Assembly (NCBI GenBank): GCA_010909165.1
Contig: MU008161.1
Span: 496,001 to 560,000, forward strand
DNA: 64,000 bases
Direction of reading: 5' to 3'
DNA from: Anthoceros angustus
Taxonomy: Eukaryota; Streptophyta; Anthocerotopsida; Anthocerotales; Anthocerotaceae
The position numbers were made by a program, and so were the translations under genes. The notes under the pieces are model-generated. The model searched no databases. It saw only the letters and a program-made list of their open reading frames with translations, and was not told the DNA's origin. This document shows positions 23,246 through 33,520 of the stretch, in pieces. The stretch's first letter is position 1, and each line of letters starts with the position of its first letter.

Positions 23246-25828
23246 GACGTGATAGCGACTGGTGCAGTGAGCATGTTATGTTAGCATGGAAGCTTTCCGA
23301 GGCCGTTGGAGCCCTGGAATCTTTGGCGCAGACAGACTCTGCTATTTCTCGGTCTCTGTTCTACTCTATGCTAATACTGTGTACTGTGCTAAGAAGGATT
23401 TGGTTGTGGGGCGACGAGTTCTTGATCTCAATATGAAACTTGAGTACGAGTCAAACTACGTACTTGGGCATGTATGCAGGTGGAGGCAGGCTACAAGAGG
23501 CTGGATGTGCCCACCAGGGTGGGCTAACCAAATGCCTTGATGTGGCTCTGCAGACAGATGGAATTGGTTCAGCCAGTAGCCAACCTTCATGTCACAGGGA
23601 TGGTTTGCCAGGCAGTCCACCACAGTCCAAGGGGGTTCTTGTTGTGACGAAAGACACGCAACCAAAGAGCTTGAACGCGCACGCACACACACTGTTATGA
23701 AGACATGGAAGAGACCAAGGGCCATGCCCAAGCTTCTCGATTGATCGTTGTGTGTTTAACGATTTGGCCTGTCCTTAGCATGCCTGCCATTGCTAAAAAT
23801 CTCCTATGCAATAACACGCCCATTCCCGGGTTACTTGTCGTTCCGAAAAAATCCGTTGTAAGTTGACAGAGTCAATCCCTCAAACCCTCAAAGCGAGCCG
23901 TCACTCTAGATCCACTGCTGACAAAACCTGCCCTTGCACAAAGCCGTTCCTTGCCCTAACCGTACCCTGTTCGAAAAATAGGGAAACTGGGTTTATGCTC
24001 TTAGGCATTAATGGAGCTGGACACTTCATGATCTTTGTCAGAACAGTTTCCTCGAAAGCCTTCCGCTAGCTTAGGGTGGTTTCATACTCGACCGCCGGGG
24101 TGAACGGCATCGGACAGAGACTTGAATTAGGTTTTACACCTACGCCGGTCGCTTCAACATGGCGGATGAGTGGCGTCGATGTGGCCTATGTGGCACTCTG
24201 ACATCCAGGCCCAATCAAAACGAGCCATTGGCCCCGAAATTTTAGGCACGTAATGGATGCCATTCGGATAATTGATACCAAGTGTGTTGATCGGGCATGT
24301 GCGCGTTTGCTCTGGGGGAGGGAGACGGTAAGGGACGCGGCAAGCGGTCGGATCGTGGAGGCCGGCAGGCAATTCAAGCGGGCAGGGTGGGGAGCGGGCA
24401 CGGGTTCACCTTTGTGAGCGGGTATCCGCGAGAAAGCGATTCAGCGGGCTGGGGCTGCATTCAGCGAGCAGGGGCTGCATTCTGCGGGCAGGGGCAGCGA
24501 TTCTGGTGTAGAACTTGTGATCGCCTGGTGAGCGTGGCGTGCGAGCTGAGCTGCTGAGCGGGGTGGCATGGCCGCAGCTACACTGGTTTCTAAAATGCAC
24601 AGAACCTCCTCGAGAATGGGAACGCCGATGTGCAGGCATTACATGTTAGACTTCGCACAACAGCGTGAGGCTGCAAAATCGAGCTTGAATCGCCCGCATC
24701 ACCTAGGAAGCAGAAACAAGGCTGCAAAATCGAGCTTGAAATCGCCCGCTCACCAGGCTGACACGCCTGAGGCACGCCACGCTCAGCTCGCACGCCCAGC
24801 TCGCACCTTTCCATGATCATTTCGGCCCAGTGATTGTTGTCACCCTGAGCCATCGGCCATGCCAGCCCCTCAACAAATTGTTTCAGCATTGCGGCTCTGT
24901 TCCCACACTGAACCATGCCTTCCTACTTGATCCAGACAAAGTCCGGTTTTCTGCGTTTCAGCCGTTCATGGAAAGTCGGGAAACAAGTTCAAATTCAAAT
25001 ATGCAGGTGTGGCTCCAGTTCCTGATGTTTCCTCGCTCCAGTTCCTGATGTTTCTTTTCAGTCCCTGGTGGTTCTTTTTGCATCAGTTCCCCACTCCAGT
25101 TTCTTTTTGCATCGTGTTCCCCACTCCAGTTTCTGACGTTTCTGATGTCTAACTCTTGTTCATTTTGTATTGTAGGAGAGGGGCCACTCTAGCCAAGACA
25201 CATGGATACTTTTGGCCTGCCACCCTCCGATAGCTTTGTGAATTATCTCACCGCACCTTTGTCTGGGCATACTGTGGAATCATAGCCACCTTTACCATCT
25301 TCCACCTTCCCCTCCCTGCATCCCTTTCCACCAGCTTCTCAATTACCACCTTTTCCACATGCCGGACAATAGCCATCAGTGTTCAGTAACTCATGTATCA
25401 CTACTAGGAAATTGAGTGTGTTGTCACAGCTTTCATCACGGCCTTGGCATACATTTACAACGCTCTATGGCGCACGTCACACTTTTGGTTTGAGTGCGCC
25501 ATAGGATACGAACCACTTTGTGTAACGCCGGTTATTACTTACCTACCAAAACCGTGTAAATCAGGGTGAATCTATTAGTGTTACAAACGGTTCCAGGTTC
25601 ATTACATATAATAGACCTCGAAGCTCCTTCCTACACTCCGGTAAATCGTTTGGCAGATCCAGGAAGAGATCGAACACTTCATAAGCTGGTAATAGCTCAA
25701 CACAAGCCGAAGCTGTCGGAAACAAGAAATTCGAGGGGTGGAAGAACCATCACAATCATTTGAAACCTAATAGTGGTCCGAGGATTAATGGATGCTGAAT
25801 TTGACAAGACCCACAAACAAGGTTGTCT
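23246..25828. other. Gene-poor tract with short repeats
   Basis: No supported gene. Short direct repeats: three imperfect units of about 20 bp (24439-24501, ATTCAGCGGGCTGGGGCTGC type), a twofold GGCTGCAAAATCGAGCTTGA (24670 and 24719), and repeated CTCCAGTTCCTGATGTTTC-like blocks (25013-25140). A CACTACTAGGAAA motif at 25402 may be a CACTA-like end. It is followed by a perfect 10-bp inverted repeat (CTATGGCGCA/TGCGCCATAG) near 25465-25505. Confidence 0.4.
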
Positions 25829-25900
25829 GTCTAATGCATCGAGTTTTGAGTCATGGAGGATGATGTCTAATGCATCGAGTTTTGAGTCATGGAGGATGAT
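25829..25900. repeat. Perfect tandem repeat, 2 x 36 bp
   Basis: Two identical adjacent 36-bp units starting GTCTAATGCATCGAGTTTTG. Confidence 0.9.
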
Positions 25901-25952
25901 CCGTGTATTTTGTTTTGTTGGTATTCCACCAGGTATGAACATTTAGAATAAG

Positions 25953-26440
25953 GTGGCCGCGAAGGTGGCTATGGTTTGTGCAGACTTTGACAAGTCTGCT
26001 GAGGCTTGTCATAAAAAATTGAGATCAATTTACAACGAACACAAGACAGACAAGGCAGCAAATTCTGTTTCTGGTAATGCTAGCACAGAGTGTTGGGCAT
26101 GGAATGACCTTGTTGATCAATTCATACAACACAGGTTGGTACATGAGGCTCATGCTGACTCACACTAGGCTTCGGAGTCAATGGACAAGTCATTAGAGTC
26201 TAAGGTTGACACCTCGGAGAAGGTGTCAAAAGGTAGTTCAAAATAAGATAGGAAAGGCAAGAAGGTTGGAGGTGTAGGTGATATGCATAGATTGTTATTG
26301 CCATTGATGTTATACAACAAATGATCAAGATATGAAGGCTATGAAGGAGAAGAAGAATAGTCTTTTAGAAAGTCTAGTTGTTACTATTGTAGCCGCAATC
26401 GTTGATAGGGGATCGGGTTCTTGAAGTCCATTTTTGAAAA
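25953..26440 (+). pseudogene. MYB/SANT-like gene remnant, second copy of the 19.2-kb family
   Basis: Reads ADFDKSAEACHKKLRSIYNE, HKTDKAANSVSGNAS, AWNDLVDQFIQHRLVHEAHA, DSH, stop, then ASESMDKSLESKVDTSEK. This aligns with the minus-strand remnant at 19191-20184 (DFDKSLEAYRQKWKTMYNDY; AHADSHALQ). A further frame gives a lysine-rich stretch and MKAMKEKKNSLLESLV, a C-terminal helix. It probably encoded the DNA-binding accessory protein of a PIF/Harbinger element. One stop and frameshifts; not functional. Confidence 0.5.
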
Positions 26441-26600
26441 TAAGTAATATTTTAAAATAAGAGTGATAACACTCCACAACTACTCAACACTCACTCCACT
26501 CCTCTAATCCTACTCAACCCTCACGATGTATCATCATCTTCACCAAACATTGTAGTCACAAGGTGCTGGTTTGGAGCTGCATACTTAGCAATGGATATGG
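26441..26600. other. Spacer
   Basis: Short stretch with CACTCCAC-type repeats; nothing recognisable. Confidence 0.3.
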
Positions 26601-26844
26601 AGTGGGAGACGCTTCATGCCTTTTCGAAAACCAACTCTATCAAACTTTGGCTGTTGTTCTTAAATGTTGTCCTCTTCAAGTATTGATGCAGCAGTATTTG
26701 TTCGCACAAATACTGCTGCATCAATACTTGCAGAGGGAGTGGGAGACGCTTCATGCCTTTTCGAAAACCAACTCTATCAAACTTTGGCTGTTGTTCTTAA
26801 ATGTTGTCCTCTTCAAGTATTGATGCAGCAGTATTTGTGCGCAC
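26601..26844. repeat. Direct repeat of 108 bp separated by an inverted arm
   Basis: Copy 1 (26601-26708) and copy 2 (26737-26844) are almost identical. The spacer between them is the reverse complement of the end of copy 1, giving a perfect 25-bp palindrome (26677-26701 and 26706-26730, 4-base loop TCGC). The order is therefore A, inverted end of A, A. Confidence 0.9.
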
Positions 26845-27000
26845 TGTCATGCCGTGTGATACTAATATCTGCACTTGGGTTTAGTGTTTGATTGGCATTA
26901 ATTAATCTAATTACTTATCTTTAAGTAAGTAATTAGTGTTAATTAGGATAAGGTGCTTATGTTAAAAAGCATTTATTAGTGTTGATTAAACATGGTTAGC

Positions 27001-27148
27001 AATAGCTAAGTGGATAAGCTCAAGTAATATGCTTTGGCATATTCCTTGCATATTATAGTGTATTCTTAGGATACAATAGCGAAGTGGATAAGCTCAAGTA
27101 ATATGCTTTAGCATATTCCTTGCATATTACAGTGTATTCTTAGGATAT
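27001..27148. repeat. Tandem repeat, 2 x 74 bp
   Basis: Units 27001-27074 and 27075-27148 differ at a few positions; both contain GTGGATAAGCTCAAGTAATA and CATATTCCTTGCATATTA. Confidence 0.9.
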
Positions 27149-28205
27149 TTCCGGCACATGCTGATGCCAATAGGATATCTTAGGAATATGCCGATACTAA
27201 GGGCTAGTATATATAGACCCTTCCATTGAGGACAAGCTCAGATCATAGTTTGTCCTCTAGATATGCAATTCAAGGGTGTTGTAAGGAGGCCAAAGCTATG
27301 ACTCTGAGAGCGATGTGTGAGGAATTTGTGTGTTCTTCTCGTGGGGAGAGTGTGTTTGTGCCACGACGGGCGAGCTACTCCCTCTTGTTGTTGATTGGTT
27401 TGCACCTATATATCTGCGTATTAGATTTGTTTGCTTGGTTGTTGGTCGAGGAAGTGCTTATATGAATTCAAGTGCTTACCTCGTGCGACAACACCCTAAA
27501 ATCCGCTTCGGCTTCCTCCTCTTCCGTCTATTTCTTTGTCATTTTAAAATTAAAATTATATATATATAATTTGTAGGATATGATTATATCACGGTTTGTC
27601 TAGATAATCTAGGACTAAAGAGTTTAGTTCAAGCTGTATTTACTTCATTCGCCCCCAAGACAATCGATGTGGCGCCAGCATGCCGGTCGGAAATCCATCG
27701 TCATGCGGCTAATTGATCGGTAGTAAGGTAGATGGAGTCTTGTGACCAAGCCAATATTGCAATAAACCTGAAGCATATTCTCAATTTCATACTCTGGGAG
27801 GAGACCTAGGGCCGGCCTTTGGGGCAAGATACCATGCCTGCTGTTCGCAGATCTTAGATAAAGAAAGAATTAGTTTTGCTAGTGGCATAACAGTCCTTAG
27901 ATCTGTTTTTCATGCAATATTGCGTGGGACGAAGGTGCGGGTTAACACATAAGCTGGCACTCTACCTACTAAGGTTAAGGTAGGGTAAAGTTTTGAGCAA
28001 GTCTTTAGCTTCATAATTAAAATATTGATATGGTAAGTTTAAATCTAACTCCCGTCACCATGTTGCCAGATCCCACACGAAAACTCTTTCATTAACATGA
28101 AAAATGCCTCTTTCGATCTTAAGAAAGCTTACATATATCTCCATCATCTCATATATATATATGATATTCTATCTCTTGTCGTGGCTAGATGCAAGCAAAG
28201 CTTGC
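27149..28205. other. Intergenic, possible transposon-derived sequence
   Basis: No supported gene. A TATATATAG TATA-like box at about 27208 and the following transcribed-looking sequence resemble an LTR, but I found no paired LTR, primer-binding site or target duplication. Confidence 0.3.
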
Positions 28206-28317
28206 TCCTAGTCTCAACCATAAACGATGCCACTAGGGATTGGCAGATGTTAATTTGATGATGTCACCAACACCTTATGAGAAATCAAAGTTTTTGGATT
28301 CCGGGGGGAGTATGATT

Positions 28318-28359
<42 letters not shown>

Positions 28360-28446
28360 AGAATGGAGCCTACGGCTTAATTTAACTCAACACAGAGAAA
28401 CTTACCAAGTCCATACATAGTAAGGATTGACAGATTGAGAGCTTTC
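28206..28446 (+). pseudogene. Fragment of nuclear 18S rRNA gene, mutated
   Basis: About 240 bp matches the central part of eukaryotic 18S rRNA: CCTAGTCTCAACCATAAACG, CACCTTATGAGAAATCAAAG, CTTAAAGGAATTGACGGAAG, GGGCACCACCA, and ACATAGTAAGGATTGACAGA to the GATTGAGAGCT end. Compared with the universal sequence nearly all changes in the conserved part are G to A (for example the GCCTGCGGC position reads GCCTACGGC and the ACACGGGGAAAC position reads ACACAGAGAAAC). It is a relic insert, not a working rRNA gene. It abuts the 1.4-kb tandem duplication. Confidence 0.9.
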
Positions 28447-28976
28447 CTCTTAGCGCTAGTTTTATGGGAGGAGGATATTAGAAGTAAATACTATTCTAAA
28501 ATCTCTCGAGTAGAAATATGATACAATTTTAGGATATAGAGTGTGGGAAGCTTCTATATTACAATAAACTCCTTTTAGGGAGGTGACTCCCCTACATAAG
28601 GACCCTTGGCTTAGTACTCAATTGTTGGAGGATTTTCTCTAATCTTTTTTGTTACGCTTGATGCTCACCTTCTTGTGCGATCCTAGTTTAACCCAGGTGT
28701 TGCAACATGGATGTATTAATATTGATGGTGTTAGCATTAGCATACCGTTTAGTCTTGATCTATGTAATCAAGGTATTGCAACATGAGTATTGAATGTGAA
28801 ATTAAAGAATGGTTATTCCTTCTGTTGAGTCTGAAGCTTCTTTGGTCTTAGATCCATTTTATCAAATACATGCAGCTATCTAGGATGGTTAATTTGTACG
28901 CAATTGTATATCTTAATCTGAGACATAATAACATTGTTTAAAATTTGTTGCGAACTCTTTCAAGGCCATCAATCAC

Positions 28977-29423
28977 ATGAGGAGTAGAGTCCATCACACG
29001 GTGCCTCTTGATGTTGAGGAGGCCATGTCGGATCCTGAAAATCTCAAATATCTCGAAACATCATTCACTTCTTTTATTGGACACTTTATACTATATATAA
29101 TATTATGTATTTCATTTATGAGTTCGATATTCGGGATAGTGATTATTTTCATCGTTTACTTAATTGTAATCATAATCTATATCTTAAAGGCCTTCATCCT
29201 ATATCTTATATCTCTTGAGGATTCTATGGCACGAAACATTAGACGTACTATCATGAGGGAGCACCTCGCGAAGAGGGAGCACCTCGTGGAGAGGGAGCCG
29301 CAAGATGGGAGGAGAGAGCACCTCGTGGAGAGGAGCCACACGATGCAAAGAGGGAGCACCTCGCGAAGAGGGAGCCTAGAGAGAGAACAATATGGATGTA
29401 GACGAAGATTCGTCTATGGATGA
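28977..29423 (+). pseudogene. Truncated copy of the membrane/charged-repeat ORF
   Basis: The first 95 or so residues equal those of the 30374 copy, including the hydrophobic segment. Then a deletion in the REHLxxREP repeat region and a frameshift lead to an early stop at about 148 codons. The end of the original frame (DEDSSMDEEEWVMI) is still readable just downstream in another frame. The base before the ORF that would complete a TTGTTGCAG splice acceptor is missing here (TTGTTGCG). Confidence 0.6.
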
Positions 29424-30373
29424 GGAGGAGTGGGTTATGATATAAAACCTATTGAAGGTTTTAGAAATCTCGATTGCTAGAGCGATCACTTGAACTCGGA
29501 TCTCATTGTGAAGGATATCTTTTAACCACATCAATTATTGGGGTTGGGTTATTGGGTGAACCAAGTTCGCAATAATCGTCATAGAAAGGCAATGAGATCG
29601 AAATGAAGGAGGAACATGGAGAAGAGGGAGCCTAGAGAGAGAACAATATGGATGTAGACGAAGATTCGTCTATGGATGAGGAGGAGTGGGTTATGATATA
29701 AAACCTATTGAAGGTTTTAGAAATCTCGATTGCTAGAGCGATCACTTGAACTCGGATCTCATTGTGAAGGATATCTTTTAACCACATCAATTATTGGGGT
29801 TATTGGGTGAACCAAGTTCGCAATAATCGTCATAGAAAGGCAATGACTACGTGCCCGCTTAGTTTTATGGGAGGAGGATATTAGAAGTAAATACTATTCT
29901 AAAATCTCGAGTAGAAATATGATACAATTTTAGGATATAGAGTGTGGAAGCTTCTATATTACAATAAACTCCTTTTAGGAGGTGACTCTACATAAGGACC
30001 CTTGGCTTAGTACTCAATTGTTGGAGGATTTTCTCTAATCTTTTTTGTTACGCTTGATGCTCACCTTCTTGTGCGATCCTAGTTTAACCCAGGTGTTGCA
30101 ACATGGATGTATTAATATTGATGGTGTTAGCATTAGCATACCGTTTAGTCTTGATCTATGTAATCAAGGTATTGCAACATGAGTATTGAATGTGAAATTA
30201 AAGAATGGTTATTCCTTCTGTTGAGTCTGAAGCTTCTTTGGTCTTAGATCCATTTTATCAAATACATGCAGCTATCTAGGATGGTTAATTTGTACGCAAT
30301 TGTATATCTTAATCTGAGACATAATAACATTGTTTAAAATTTGTTGCAGAACTCTTTCAAGGCCATCAATCAC

Positions 30374-31105
30374 ATGAGGAGTAGAGTCCATCACACGGTG
30401 CCTCTTGATGTTGAGGAGGCCATGTCGGATCCTGAAAATCTCAAATATCTCGAAACATCATTCACTTCTTTTATTGGACACTTTATACTATATATAATAT
30501 TATGTATTTCATTTATGAGTTCGATATTCGGGATAGTGATTATTTTCATCGTTTACTTAATTGTAATCATAATCTATATCTTAAAGGCCTTCATCCTATA
30601 TCTTATATCTCTTGAGGATTCTATGGCACGAAACATTAGACGTACTATCATGAGGGAGCAGGGCACTGAGATGGAGAACCTCGTGGAGAGGGAGCCGCAA
30701 GATGGGAGGAGAGAGCACCTCGTGGAGAGGGAGCCACACGATGCAAAGAGGGAGCACCTCGCGAAGAGGGAGCCACACGATGGGAACAGCGAGCAGTGCA
30801 ATGAGATCGAAATGAAGGAGGAACATGCGGAGAAGAAAGATCTAGAGGAGCCGCGCGAGGGGAAGAGAGCGCAACACAATGAGACGGAAATGAAGAGGGA
30901 GGAACATGCAGAGAATAGGGATCTAGAGCAGCTCGAGGAGACGGAGATGAATTCAAGGGAGACACACACGGAGCATAGGGAACCTAGTGAGAGGGAGATG
31001 AAGACAAAGGAACACATGGAGAAGAGGGAGCCTAGAGAGAGAGAACAATATGCGGATGTAGACGAAGATTCGTCTATGGATGAGGAGGAGTGGGTTATGA
31101 TATAA
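30374..31105 (+). CDS. Unrecognised membrane protein with charged repeat tail
   Basis: An open frame of 243 codons from ATG; the frame stays open about 11 codons upstream, where TTGTTGCAG could be a splice acceptor. Residues 1-30 are polar (MRSRVHHTVPLDVEEAMSDP). About 31-85 are strongly hydrophobic (IGHFILYIILCISFM, then FGIVIIFIVYLIVIIIYILK), enough for two or three membrane passes. The rest is highly charged, with irregular repeats of the type REHLVEREPHD and EMKxEEHAExxDLE, probably helical. The tail ends DEDSSMDEEEWVMI. I recognise no family. It may belong to a transposable element or be a lineage-specific gene; tandem duplication with repeat-number change between copies fits either. Confidence 0.5.
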   Translation: MRSRVHHTVPLDVEEAMSDPENLKYLETSFTSFIGHFILYIILCISFMSSIFGIVIIFIVYLIVIIIYILKAFILYLISLEDSMARNIRRTIMREQGTEMENLVEREPQDGRREHLVEREPHDAKREHLAKREPHDGNSEQCNEIEMKEEHAEKKDLEEPREGKRAQHNETEMKREEHAENRDLEQLEETEMNSRETHTEHREPSEREMKTKEHMEKREPREREQYADVDEDSSMDEEEWVMI

Positions 31106-31271
31106 AACCTATTGAAGGTTTTAGAAATCTCGATTGCTAGAGCGATCACTTGAACCTGGATCTCATTGTGAAGGATATCTTTTAACCACATCAATTATTG
31201 GGGTTGGGTTATTGGGTGAACCAAGTTCGCAATAATCAGTCATAGCTGAAAGGCAATGACTACGTGCCCGC

Positions 31272-32235
31272 TTAGTTTTTCTTCTTGTGCATGTGACTGT
31301 CAAGTTTAAATAAAATTATTTTTGACTGAGAGGTATAAATTGATACCCAATCTATTATGGTGTACGAAATGCTCACTTTTTGAAAACTCTCTAGATTATA
31401 CGTTCCCACAAAAAACGTTCCTGAGCTTGTTGAAAACTTTGTAGAACATACGATCGCACTAAAACGTTGTTCTGGAGTGTCGCAAGTATCAAAACGGTCC
31501 CCAAATCCTCCTTCCAGTGTACTTGAATGCATAAATTTCAAAATATTTCCTCCTTCCAGTGTATTGAATGCACAAATTTAAATATATTTTTGGGTTAAGG
31601 ATTAGGGTTTGCACGGTCGTCATCAATTTTGTTTGGTCATGCTCTGGACTGGACAAGGGCTTGCTTGCGGGAGGTCTTAGGGTCTATTCTAGGTACCTAA
31701 GTCCTTCAAATGTGCGGAAAGAGAACTTTTGGCCATGTATACCATACAAAACTGCATGTATAGTGAAGATGTGTATTTGGGTGTCACATGGAAGGAAATA
31801 CGTTTAACAGAATACCATAGGGAATCACATAAACTTTTTGAATACGTATGCCGAAAGAGAACTTTTGATTGGGGGCAGCCAGGGAATGGAGGCGAGAGAG
31901 AGAAATGAGACATCTGTAGCTGTAACCACGCCAACTGCGACGCCTGGATAGACCTAACCGCGACAAGACGAAGTGCAACTGCGAAGTGACGATGCAGTAT
32001 TCGCGAAATGTGGTAACCTATGGGTGACGGAGGGGGAGGGTGAGAGAAGGGAACAATTAACAGACCCTGGAGAGCACTAATAATTTACAAACCCCTAACG
32101 GCCCCGGCACTAATAACTTACATAGCCTGTAGGGCAATAACAATTAACGGACCTTGGAGAGCACGAATAATTTACAAACCCCGCCTAACAACCCACGGCC
32201 GTGCACTCTGTGGAGACGAGGTGGCTCCGTAGGGC
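31272..32235. other. Intergenic, no gene seen
   Basis: No supported coding sequence. Around 32040-32180 the motif CTAATAATTTACAAACCCC and variants recur two or three times. Confidence 0.35.
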
Positions 32236-32322
32236 CACGAAGCTGGGATGGGTGGCACCCCATCTAAGTATTGATCCATCCAAAGCATGCTTAACTGCGG
32301 AGCTACAATGAAGTCATGTGTA
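32236..32322 (-). pseudogene. 5S rRNA-like fragment
   Basis: On the minus strand AGCTCCGCAGTTAAGCATGC corresponds to the AACTCCGAAGTTAAGCGTGC box A/intermediate region of plant 5S rRNA. It is followed at the right spacing by ACTTAGATGGGGTGCCACCC, like the GTACTAGGATGGGTGACC box C. Several changes and indels show it is decayed. It could be a stray 5S copy or the head of a 5S-derived SINE. Confidence 0.65.
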
Positions 32323-33126
32323 GATAACTAAAGGGTGCTTTGGGCATTGTCATAAAGTGGTTGAGAAATGCAAACAAACCGGTTAAAGCTATTTGTTTGA
32401 ACACATAAACTAGATACACAAAATAGCATGGAAAAATGAAGGCTTGTAAGTTTGTTGGGATTTGTATCATGGTAGGTAGGTCGAAGCTTGATGCGATTTG
32501 TTAACATTAGAGCTTGAAGAGAAACCACAATTATGGCTTCATAGAGCAAGGCGCTCCGAATCCTATTTTTGTAGCCATCTCACAAATTAATCTGAATGTT
32601 TTTTCATGCTAAAAGAATCCCATTCTCTCACATGGAGTAACATCCATCTTACAGACCACTAATCACTAAGAGTCCTCTTTAGGTAGCTCTTCATTTGTGG
32701 CTGTAGCAATTCCTTTCTAACAAGAGATTGCATGAAGCATGCAACACATGCATCTTCTTAACAGGGCAGCTACTAACTTAATTTTTTACCTTTTCAACTT
32801 TTTACTTTTCTACCTTATTTCACCAGTACCGTTACTCATGGCCCATTTTCCCGAGCTTACTTATCCTTCCCCTTACACTTAGTGAGTAAAATTCGCACAT
32901 CATTGCAAAGTGCTCCTTCTCCGTGTTGAGAAAATCCACTAGCCTCTCCGTCCGTCGCGCGCAATACACGGGCCTATCGATGGACACAGGGGCCGAAACG
33001 AATGCGGGCACTACTTCAACGTTTCTCCATTTTCTTCTTATTGATTCTTTGGCCAAGACCTTGAGGGAAACGTTTTTCTACAAGCGTGAACGGGTACAAC
33101 ACCAAATTCTAAATCGGCCGCGAGCA
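32323..33126. other. Intergenic, no gene seen
   Basis: Only weak short frames on either strand (for example 32832-33056 minus), without a recognisable family. Confidence 0.3.
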
Positions 33127-33266
33127 GAGATGAAGAGGCTCAATTTGTGGAACAGAGATCAAAAGGCTCAATTTGATGAGCAGAGATCATAAGGCTCAAT
33201 TTGAGGAGCAGAGATCAAAGCGTTGAATTTGAGGAGCAGGGATCAAAAAGGATCAATTTGAAGGAG
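33127..33266. repeat. Minisatellite, 5 x 28 bp
   Basis: Five units of 28 bp with consensus GAGATCAAAAGGCTCAATTT plus GAGGAGCA; the last is least conserved. Confidence 0.85.
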
Positions 33267-33520
33267 CTTGGTAGTTCTGGGTTTAAGCTAAGTCATTCGG
33301 GTACCTAGGCCAATTCTAATTTTAGTCTCGAGCTCACTGCTTTCGCGTGCTATACAATTTCTAGACAGCTCTTTAACACTTTCGAGCAAGGTGACCTCAA
33401 AACGAATTAAAAGTTGGCAGACCTACGGCAGTCGACACTTTAAAAGAAAACTCTTGTGCCTGAAAAGCATGTCTACATGTCCGATAGATCAATTCTTCTT
33501 TTTTCGGGCAGGATAACAAC

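Larger units (their letters stand above)
28458..31271. repeat. Tandem duplication, about 1.4-kb unit
   Basis: Copy 1 spans 28458-29860 and copy 2 29861-31271. Both start GTTTTATGGGAGGAGGATAT and end near ACGTGCCCGCTTAG. Each contains the same ORF. Copy 1 also holds a nested duplication of about 240 bp (29375-29605 and 29625-29857) whose joint lies at a GCAATGA shared sequence. Its charged coding part is shortened. Confidence 0.9.

Noticed and set aside
26855-27492. Possible solo LTR with a TATA box near 27208
   Set aside because: No second LTR, primer-binding site, polypurine tract or target duplication could be shown.
30574-31194. Minus-strand frame of 206 codons, Ser/Cys/Leu-rich
   Set aside because: Antisense of the charged Glu/Arg repeat tail; the plus strand keeps the frame with an ATG and membrane segment.
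32832-33056. Minus-strand 74-codon frame (WRNVEVVPAFVSAPVSIDRP)
   Set aside because: No recognised family, no splice context and no neighbouring exon; not supported as a gene.
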